Positions 56,435 to 64,000 of a stretch of DNA of 64,000 bases are shown one piece after another. Within the stretch, counting starts at the first letter, position 1. Each line of letters opens with the position of its first letter. The notes beneath the pieces are model-generated. The model worked only from the letters and a program-made list of their open reading frames with translations, made no database searches and was not told the DNA's origin. The DNA is taken from positions 75,511,850-75,575,849 of the forward strand of contig NC_135507.1 of assembly GCF_052857255.1 (NCBI RefSeq), in the 5' to 3' direction. The translations under genes were made by a program, and so were the position numbers. The DNA comes from Amblyomma americanum. Lineage: Eukaryota > Arthropoda > Arachnida > Ixodida > Ixodidae.

Positions 56435-58644
56435 ACAGTCGATCCCGGATATATCGAACCCAGATATATCGAATTATTGCCTATATCGAACAGTTCAAAA
56501 ATCCTCTTGGGAATTACATGCAAAACTGTAGCGCTATTTTTCGCGTATATAGAACTCCCATGCACCGGCATATCGATGTATCATACTCCGTGCTGAGCTG
56601 CGCCCCGGCAAGTGCGCTTCTCCCACTATACCCCACCCTTGCAAGTGCGCTTTTCCTCATGAAATTGTCACGATGTTCTTGCGATCTACTGCGCGCCGCC
56701 CCGCACGCTGAGAAAGGGGCGTGTGGGTAAAAGGCACGTGACATTGGGTGTGAAAGGGAAGCGGGAGGGAGAAACCACGCTGACCGCAGGCGCCAGTTTC
56801 CTGTGTTTTGGTTGGCTGACACCGCTGGCGCAGCGAGACAAATGAGGTCAGTGAGGCTTGGGCTTGTGGTAGTGCAGAGACGCGGAGCAGTGCGTCTTTC
56901 GATTCGCTTTGTTCCTTTTATTCACGAGGCCAACGCGAAGGCTTGAGACTCGTGTGGTGCTATGCATTTTTCTTTCCGCTTTTGGCACGTGTTCCGGAGC
57001 CATGGCTGCGAAAAAACGCAAGAATTTGGATTTTCCAACAAAGGCGGACATCATTCGACGGGTGGAGGCTGGCGAGAAAAAGTCGTCGGTCGCTGTGGCG
57101 TTCAGAATTCCTCACAACACCCTGGGTACGATCCTCAAGAACAAAGCCGATGATAAGCTGAAGGCAGTGCAGCCCAGTCGCCCTGGAGCGTGTCGTGTGT
57201 GCGTCCCAACCTTTGACAAGGTCGAGAAGGCATTGTACGCCTGGTTTTTGGAGACATGTGCCAAGAACATACCTGTTGACGGTGCAATGCTCCTGGAGAA
57301 GGCCAAATGGTTTGCTGTGGCCTTCGGAGAAGAAAGCTTCACTAGTGGCACTGGTTGGCAGCAGTCGCTACAGCATCGTCGGAAAGACCCTTTCGGGCGA
57401 AAGCGAGGCGACTAGCACAAGTCACATAGAGAAGTGGTTGTCCGAAGAGGGGCCAAATATTTCCGACAGTTTTCCACCGTCGCAAATATTCAACGCAGAT
57501 GAGACGGCACTGTTTTGGCAAATGCTGCCAAACAAGTCTCTGCATCTGAAGGGCACTGAATGCCATGGTGGAAAGAACAGCAAAGTGCGCATATCGATTT
57601 TGCTTGCTTCAAATATGGATGGGTCATGCAAACTACGGCCGTTTGTTATTGGAAAGAGCAAGTCGCCACGCTGCTTTAAGAACGCGAAAGGCCTCCCGGT
57701 TCGATACGTGCGTCCAATAAGAAAGCTTGGATGACACACAATTTTTTCGTTGAGTGGCTACAGGCGTGGGATGCCAACCTGGAGAAGTCTGGCCGCCAAA
57801 CACAACGGCAAAACTTCAGCCTCTCGACCAAGGGATTGTGAAAGCGTTTAAGGTTGGGTACAGACGACGACTGGTGCAGAGGCTCCTAATCAACCTTTGA
57901 TTAGGAGTCAAACTCAAAGTGGACCTCCTCGGAGCCATTCAAATGCTGGCTGGTGCTTGGAACAACGTGAGAAAAACACAATTGTGAACTGCTTCTGCAA
58001 AGCAGGCTTTGTGGTTGATGCAGACGACGGACGTCTTGACAGTGAAGACGATGACGCTGGATGCCTGGACAGCGAATTTCGCGAGCTCTCGGCATTCCCA
58101 GACGGCATTATAGCACGCGGTTTCGTCAGCGCTGACGACGGCGTGCAAGCTGTAGCGGATCACGCTGATGCAGAGATTGTGGCTGACATCATGGGTGACG
58201 AGGACGCAGACTCGAGCAGCGGCGAAGGTTCCGACGAAGAGGACCAACCACCATGCACTGCAGCTGAACTTGCATCAGCTTTCAGCGTCATTCGTTGCTG
58301 TTGTGCCACAATGGAAGGAGCTGGCCTTTCTCATTTGGACACTGTCAACAAGCTTGAGGACAGCTTAATGAACTTGATGGTGCAGAAGAAAAAGCAAGCA
58401 AAGGTCACAGATTTTTTTCTTCCGAAATAAAGTGCTCTGGTCATCGCGCTGTGTTTTTGTTTTTTTACGCGCTTTTGAGGCACAGATCGGTAAGTTCCCG
58501 TTAGTCACGACATCGGGAAACTGCCTTGAGATGTGTGGAGTTGTTAGAGAAGCTTTTGACATGCATATTTTATATTTTGAATTGTCGATATATCGAACTA
58601 TTTCGCGATCCCTTTCGAGTTCGATATATCCGGGATCGACTGTA
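56435..58644 (+). mobile_element. Tigger-like (pogo group) DNA transposon, defective
   Basis: Perfect 26-bp terminal inverted repeats begin TACAGTCGATCCCGGATATA and include the TA target. The transposase starts at ATG 57002: a CENP-B-like HTH (KRKNLDFPTKADIIRRVEAG) and a second HTH (VEKALYAWFLETCAKNIPV). A frameshift near 57360 leads to the first catalytic Asp in QIFNADETALFW (about 57490). After 57803 there is a deletion to QPLDQGIVKAF-type sequence, removing the second and third acidic residues. The acidic C-terminus (57897-58430) ends KVTDFFLPK. It therefore cannot catalyse transposition. It lies in a transporter intron. Confidence 0.9.
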
Positions 58645-59699
58645 TGTGCTTTTAGTTGTCTGTGTGTTTTTACCAAGTGCATGTGTACAGTTCAATGTGG
58701 CCCATTAAAGAAATTTCGAAAAATTCGAAATTTTGAGTCTTTTCAGTCAGTAGACTGCTCATAACAGTTCCTGATGTAATTTTCATATTGTTCCTAATGA
58801 AACAAATTTTTTGTATGCAGTGTATAATGAAGCCAGATAACAGTACATTGCTTACAACGAACAAATTCTTTAGATTTATTTCTCCCATTGCGCCTATTTA
58901 AAAATAAGCCATATATAACGTTATAATTATCGACGAAATAACAGATGCAACAACAGGCTTGTGGGCTGGTGGAAGATTTTTACCACCAAAATTTGTCTGA
59001 AAGACTGATAAAAAATAAAATGCTTTGAAGCAAATGACGTGAAAACTCCGCAACTCTGCAAATAGACCGGTATAGCGAAATCCGTGAGTGTCGTTGTGTA
59101 CAGCCTTAGGAACCAAAAGCTATCATCGTCGCAAACGCTGGAGGGAGGGAAGAGCTTGCTTGGTCGCCACCGCACAAGGCTTTCTCACAAAAACGCATTT
59201 TCCGACATGCCCACCTGTTTGTGCGTTCGTGAACTGGGTAAAAATGGCGACCACTAAGCGCAACGAGACATTTCTTGACCCCCCCCCCCTCCCCCCCCTC
59301 AATCAATTTTTGCCGCTGAGAATTTACTTATTTCAAGTAAATTTTTCAATTAACATTTTAACATTATACTCACATAAGTATGCTAACTACTCCGTTACCT
59401 AAAATCTACCCTCTTGGAATCTGTTCAAACAGCAAAATTTGGCAGAAAAGGTTCTTTCTCTAGACAAAAGCATGGGCACCTCCTCAGACTTTTGAATACA
59501 ATCAAACTGAATGAAGACAAGAGCTCACATAAAGAAAGAAAAATGATGTCTTCTAAAGCTACAAATAACAATGAGCATTTTTGTGCACTGTCATTTCAGC
59601 CCCCAAGACATTATGGAATAACAATTTAAAGACTTGAACTTTCAATTTAAGAGCATGCTTACAATGAAAAAAAAGAAAAAGCCTTTTATTACCACTCAC

Positions 59700-59782
59700 C
59701 TGATATTAAGGCCCACAAAGTTGGCGAGGTTGAAGACATAGTCACCACCAACGTACATTCCAACATATGTGGTCATTATGTT
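59700..59782 (-). CDS. SLC35D-like nucleotide-sugar transporter, internal exon
   Basis: The acceptor is TTATCCCAG before AACATA and the donor is ATATCAG/GTGAG. It begins in phase 0 and ends after two bases. It encodes NIMTTYVGMYVGGDYVFN and LANFVGLNI. The GGDY(V/I)F..NFVGLNI block is characteristic of the SLC35D/fringe-connection transporters, which exchange UDP-sugars (UDP-GlcA, UDP-GlcNAc or UDP-GalNAc) for UMP in Golgi or ER membranes. The substrate here cannot be read from the sequence. Confidence 0.88.
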
Positions 59783-61374
59783 CTGGGATAAAAAAAAAGG
59801 GTAGAACGACATTAAAATGCCAACACAAATAATAATACAACAAAGCCACTTGGCCATCCTTTGTTCACGTGTAATGACGATCTGTAGCATACTTTATAAT
59901 AAAAGGGTGTTGTGAAATATAGTAAAACCTTGCTGATATGTCCCCAGTTCCGACACTCAAAACTGCGGGCATTAATGCCCTATACAGTAGCACCATTATT
60001 CTCGCGGTTTTATGTTCCAGGATAACATGATTTCTGGGCTACTACATAATAAAATTTCCACAAATTATAGCCTTACAAAACGTCTAGTGATCAACTGCAC
60101 ATGTGCAAGCATAAAAGTTGGCCAAATATGGGGGATATCAGCTGGAATGCAACGGCAGCTACCTACCGTTGTGGCTTCTCTGTAGTGCGTCGAGAGGGTG
60201 AAACACTAAAAAAAAAATGCGTGCTAACCTATGAGAGGGCCATTCCTGCTGGGACGCAGTACAAAGAGGAGAAATGCACCTGCTTCTTCATGGAACCAAA
60301 GCACTAGGGGCCGAAGCATTTGAGAAGTGCTACGACGAGTTTATATACAAACGGGCCGGGTCTGGGGAACACACCATGAGAAGCAAGCACGCTGCGACAG
60401 TCAGCCACTGTGGTGGCTTCCACGCATTGCTTAGGTGCACGCGGGCAACGCAACCAAAAAATGACATGTTTTGGCTACTTTTGCCATACATTTTGCCAGA
60501 CAGTATGTTTTTTCTTCACATTTTTAAAAAGCACATAAACAAGGTTTCACAGTAATATCTCTACAATGTACTAGATGATGATGGCATTGGGAAATTGAGA
60601 AACTTTGCAATATCGATGAATTCGATACACGGAGGTTCTTTACATTCAGGCTTAACAGTATACCAAACATTCGTATTGAATCGAATGCTGAACACTTGCT
60701 AATCTATCAATTATTCGAAATGATTGCATATCCGCACAGGCCTAGTCAGAATTGATTCTGCAGTGGATAATTTGAACTATGCATTGCTCTGTCTGGGCAT
60801 TGCCACTATAAAGTTGAGCTCATCATCCTATATCTAGTCTTGTGTGTCCTTTTCGCGCAACTTTACAGTGTCTCATCATAAACAGGTGGTGCTTTGCTGT
60901 GCTTGCACAATACCCTCCCTGTCTTAGGAACACTGCACAGGTGGGAGAACTAGAGGCACGAAAACATTGATTGCGCATTTGTATACAAAAAAAAATTGCA
61001 AACAACTGTACTGTTTCCAAGCACACAAGTATAAACAAATATGCACACGAATGAAGCAGCAACATTACAGAAATTCTGCTCTGAATTGGTTCCACCTCAG
61101 AGCACAACTGCCACAGCCTGCAAACTTTTGCACTGGAACGCAAATGGATGTAGGACTGGGGCATCAGATGTTACGACACGATGATAGGAGAAACAAACAA
61201 ACAAAGCCCAATATTTGGTAAACACACTGGGCCCTCGCAGTGGTTTACGCAACTAAGTCAGCACAGTGCATGCACCTTCTGCTCTTTCCTGTGTTCTTGT
61301 ATCCCTTATGCTCTTCACAAAAAATTCCTGCAACTTCCTTCCCTAATGCGTTTGCTTCACTGACGTTGGTTTGT
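59783..61374. other. Transporter intron, unassigned
   Basis: No exon or repeat family could be recognised on either strand. Confidence 0.4.
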
Positions 61375-61745
61375 ACACAATTCACACATCTCAACCATCA
61401 CCATCAGCCTGAAAATGTCTACTGCATGACACAGAGCTCTGTCCCATATCCCCCCAACTAACTCTGCCTTTGTGACAACCTTAATCCTAATCTCAGCCAC
61501 ACACCCGACACTATCTAGCTAAGCTTGCCTTCTCTTGGAATCCAGGCCGATACCCTTAACGACCATAGTGACCATCAGTTATCTAGGCTTTGCATTACTT
61601 GCCCTGCCCATGCTGGTTTTCTTCTTGACTTGAGGTAGAATATCATTAATTCACGTTTTATCCCTGACCCACTTGGCACTCTTTCCGTCTCTGAACATGG
61701 AACTTGCCATTTTCCTCTCCACAGTAAGCCATCTTGTTCCCAAGT
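61375..61745 (-). mobile_element. RTE-like LINE 3' end, strongly degraded
   Basis: TCTCTTGGAATCCAGGCCGA, CACCATCAGCCTGA and several other words match 24595-24950 in the same order and orientation. The reading frame is destroyed. Confidence 0.6.
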
Positions 61746-61897
61746 TAATTTCATCCTTTTTCATCATTTCCAAAGTTTGTGCTCTGGTCCTCTCGAGCGC
61801 AGGCTTTTCAAGCACAAGGCCGCTTCACCTGCACAGACACAACCCTTCCCAAGCACAAAGCTAGGAGACCCAAGCATGTCATTGGGGCTCCACCCAC

Positions 61898-62044
61898 CTT
61901 GAGGCAGCCGACAATGGTGGTGGTGAGCGCAGAGTTGAACGCCGTGCACAGCACCGTGGCATGCATGATCATGAAGCCCATGAGGCAGGAGCAGAGGAAG
62001 GCACTTAGGAAACCGGGCTCTGTCCACCGCGAGAACTCCAGGGC
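61898..62044 (-). CDS. SLC35D-like nucleotide-sugar transporter, internal exon
   Basis: 49 codons, phase 0 at both ends; acceptor GTGGTGCAG before GCCCTG, donor CTCAAG/GTGGGT. ALEFSRWTEPGFLSAFLCSC, then a hydrophobic helix GFMIMHATVLC, and NSALTTTIVGCLK. The last block matches the (YNSALTT.VVGaiKN) signature of SLC35D transporters, continued by NIMTTYVG in the next exon. Confidence 0.9.
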
Positions 62045-62159
62045 CTGCACCACAGAGAGAGAGACAGTGGAAATGCAGGTTGGCAGAAGCATGCCACTGA
62101 GCAGCACTGTCACACAATACGTACTACTTGATGAAAAACGGTCGCACGAGGAACAAGCT

Positions 62160-62275
62160 TCAAACAGATGCAGCTTGTTCACAATCATCATCAGCCCAGT
62201 TACATCCACTGCAAGACAAAACTAACCTAACAATTCCCATTAAATTTCTAATCTCAACCACCCTATGACACTTCA
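62160..62275 (-). repeat. Small RTE-like LINE 3' fragment
   Basis: CATCATCAGCCCAGTTACAT and AATTTCTAATCTCAACC are word-level matches to the 3' ends of the RTE-like copies. Confidence 0.35.
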
Positions 62276-62361
62276 GATTGCTTCAGGCTGCTGCTTCTCT
62301 TTTTAATCCCCTCATTCCCTCCCCCAGTACACGATAGCGAACCAGAAGCCTTTCTCGTTAA

Positions 62362-62393
62362 CATCCCCCCCCCCCTCCCCTCCCCCCCCCCCC
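62362..62393. repeat. C-rich tract
   Basis: Two C runs separated by TCCCCTCC in a transporter intron. Confidence 0.9.
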
Positions 62394-62958
62394 ATCTTTT
62401 AGGCTGCTACAAACTCTAAAGCGCGGCAGCTGATAAACACGACACTCTTAAACACAACAAGCCATAAATATCAGAACTTACTCACTGCTGGAGTTAACAG
62501 CACTACCTTAAAACATCCATGCAGCTCGAAAGAACCAGCCAAACAGTCGGCAGGAAAATACAAACCATACATTCCATCCCAGAACCATACATACACTCCA
62601 CCTTTCACTCCACCACATTGTAGTGGCCGTATCATTTTTGATCTGTGCACTTCTAAGAATTTATGCCAATTAGCAGCTGTTGCCTCCAGGATCTGCAAAC
62701 AACATCATTCTGTTGTCTAATTTTTTTGGCCAAATTTTCCAGGATATGCACACTAAAGGAGGTGTGCATCATTCGCAAGTATGCACAAATTACGAGCTTT
62801 TGCAAGCTAAAAAAAGAACTACGTTCACACAGTTTGAGCCCTCTGTGCCAGCCTAACCACAAGCCCAAGACAAAGCTCATAAGTTTTAGCTCCCTTTCAA
62901 CCATATACACAGGTTAGTACAGATAATGATAGTACGAGGACAGTGTTATCGGACTCAC

Positions 62959-63051
62959 CATTGCCAAATCGCCCAAGAGCCAGGAGAGAAAGCTGAGAGG
63001 AACCACCATAAGCAAGGCATTGTAGAAGAGGAGCTCGTAATTGCTGAGATC
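62959..63051 (-). CDS. SLC35D-like nucleotide-sugar transporter, internal exon (first in window)
   Basis: 31 codons, phase 0 at both ends; acceptor CGCTTCCCTCCCAG before GATCTC, donor GCAATG/GTGAGT. DLSNYELLFYNALLMVVPLS matches the (lgkyGLlYYNalfmilP) block near the start of transporter helix 6 or 7 in the family. Earlier exons with the amino-terminal helices must lie beyond 64000. Confidence 0.88.
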
Positions 63052-63269
63052 CTGGGAGGGAAGCGTACATATAAAAAAAAAGTCATATGATGCTTTCCAG
63101 GCTCAAATCATAGAAGAAAGTAATCTACTCAGGACTGCCTGACTCTTCTTTACAATGGGTCCCACATAACAGCCTTGCTTTTTGGCGGGCATTTGCAAAA
63201 GAACGCTACTTAATAGAAATAATGAGTGCTAATTATACTCCTGGCTGTTGTCAATGAAGGTGTAACTAC

Positions 63270-64000
63270 AGTGAAAGCTCGTTAATTCGACCCCCGTTAA
63301 TTCGGACAATCGGATAATTCGACCTGCACGCATGGTCCCTACAATTATATATAGGAGTCTATAGGGCAAAACTCTCGTTAATTCGGACAAATTTTACCGC
63401 CCATCGGTTAATTCGACCTAGTTCCACAGCCCGCCAAAAGCGGCGCTACTGTAAAGTTGGAAAAAAAGAATGTAGCGTAGGCCATCCGTACGGTCATCGT
63501 CATCAGCAGTGCGAGAGAGGGCGAGGGAAGCAAGGTTAGCAGTAGCCGAAGCGCCCGGTGTCTTTCTTTGTGCTTCGTTGCCTCTTTCAGTCGTGCTCAG
63601 TCGTCGTGTTAACCCTATCTTCAGCAAGTCTCGTTTTGGCGTGTGTCGTTGTTGCCCCGTGTTTCTTGCTGCTACGATCGCGGTTATTGAACCCTAACAC
63701 GCCTTTTTTGGATATTGCGTGCTTTGCCAGCATGTTTACTGTGCTGTTTTCGAGTGTGTAGCGCGCCGTGCCTGCGCTCCTCGCCATCGCTTCCTACACG
63801 AAATCATCCAAGAAGTGACAGGCGCCGACAACGACGATTCGTCGGAAGATGACGATTGTGAGCACCTGCCCCAAACGCCGAAGCGCACGGTGAAAGAAGC
63901 CGCAGAAGCCTTGTCCGTGCTGGAAGACTTCTGTCGTTCTGTGAACAAATTCCGGATGGTTCGCGTGCCGCGGAGCATCTGGCAGCTGTTAGAGCTATTG
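63270..64000 (+). mobile_element. Tigger-like element with internal deletion, cut by the window end
   Basis: The 5' end GTGAAAGCTCGTTAATTCGA with repeated GTTAATTCGGACAA resembles Tigger-type subterminal repeats. After about 370 bp of leader, an open frame from about 63773 carries only the acidic C-terminal region of a transposase (EVTGADNDDSSEDDDC ... EAAEALSVLEDFCRSV). DNA-binding and DDE parts are absent. The other terminus is outside the window. It lies upstream (in gene sense) of transporter exon 62959-63051, so in an intron. Confidence 0.65.

Noticed and set aside
61779..62225. 148-codon plus frame
   Set aside because: Antisense of the SLC35D-like exon 61898-62044, where the minus frame has good splice sites and family motifs.

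Overview
The window looks like nuclear DNA of a hard tick (Ixodida), probably a metastriate; the genus cannot be told from the sequence. The main reasons are about twenty copies or fragments of the tRNA-derived SINE family known in ticks as Ruka, with Pol III A and B boxes at the head and a (TTA)n tail. Introns with GT/AG borders, Penelope, CR1-, I- and RTE-like LINEs, Ty3/gypsy elements, pogo/Tigger transposons and long dinucleotide repeats support a repeat-rich arthropod genome. Nothing prokaryotic was seen.

Two host genes, both on the minus strand, can be followed. (1) An M13 (neprilysin/ECE-like) metallopeptidase homologue runs from about 39.6 kb down to 1.37 kb. Five coding exons (39371-39622, 32866-33471, 25169-25804, 6427-6815, 1369-1765) join in frame to about 759 codons, near the usual family length. 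The product is a type II membrane protein, but the zinc-binding HExxH is replaced, so it is predicted to be a non-catalytic neprilysin-like protein. (2) The 3' half of a nucleotide-sugar transporter of the SLC35D/fringe-connection type occupies 63.05-53.76 kb. Its 5' exons lie beyond the right edge.

Most of the rest is mobile DNA, largely inside the introns of these genes. The 18-kb M13 intron (6.8-25.2 kb) holds a scrambled Ty3/gypsy family (8.9-11.7 kb), a TTAA-flanked MITE (11.7-12.3 kb) and a 10.7-kb gypsy element with 1-kb LTRs and a 4-bp target duplication (12.9-23.6 kb). A LINE breaks the gag of that gypsy element, and an inverted partial copy of the element itself lies between protease and RT. 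The next intron (25.8-32.9 kb) carries a Penelope-like element with GIY-YIG endonuclease whose end is split by two Ruka SINEs, the second bearing a four-fold 59-bp amplification of its tRNA head. The 5'-most modelled intron (33.5-39.4 kb) contains a CR1-like LINE relic cut by a SINE and two abutting TTAA MITEs, and an 838-bp uninterrupted (CA)n.

From 39.6 to 53.7 kb no confident coding exon was found, only SINEs, a head-to-tail-inverted SINE chimera, MITE-like palindromic elements and minisatellites. Transporter introns hold a defective 2.2-kb Tigger element and a pogo-like MITE. A second Tigger-like element runs off the right end.

The points most worth following are the apparently dead M13 peptidase and the layered insertions, whose order can be read directly from interrupted reading frames and target sites.
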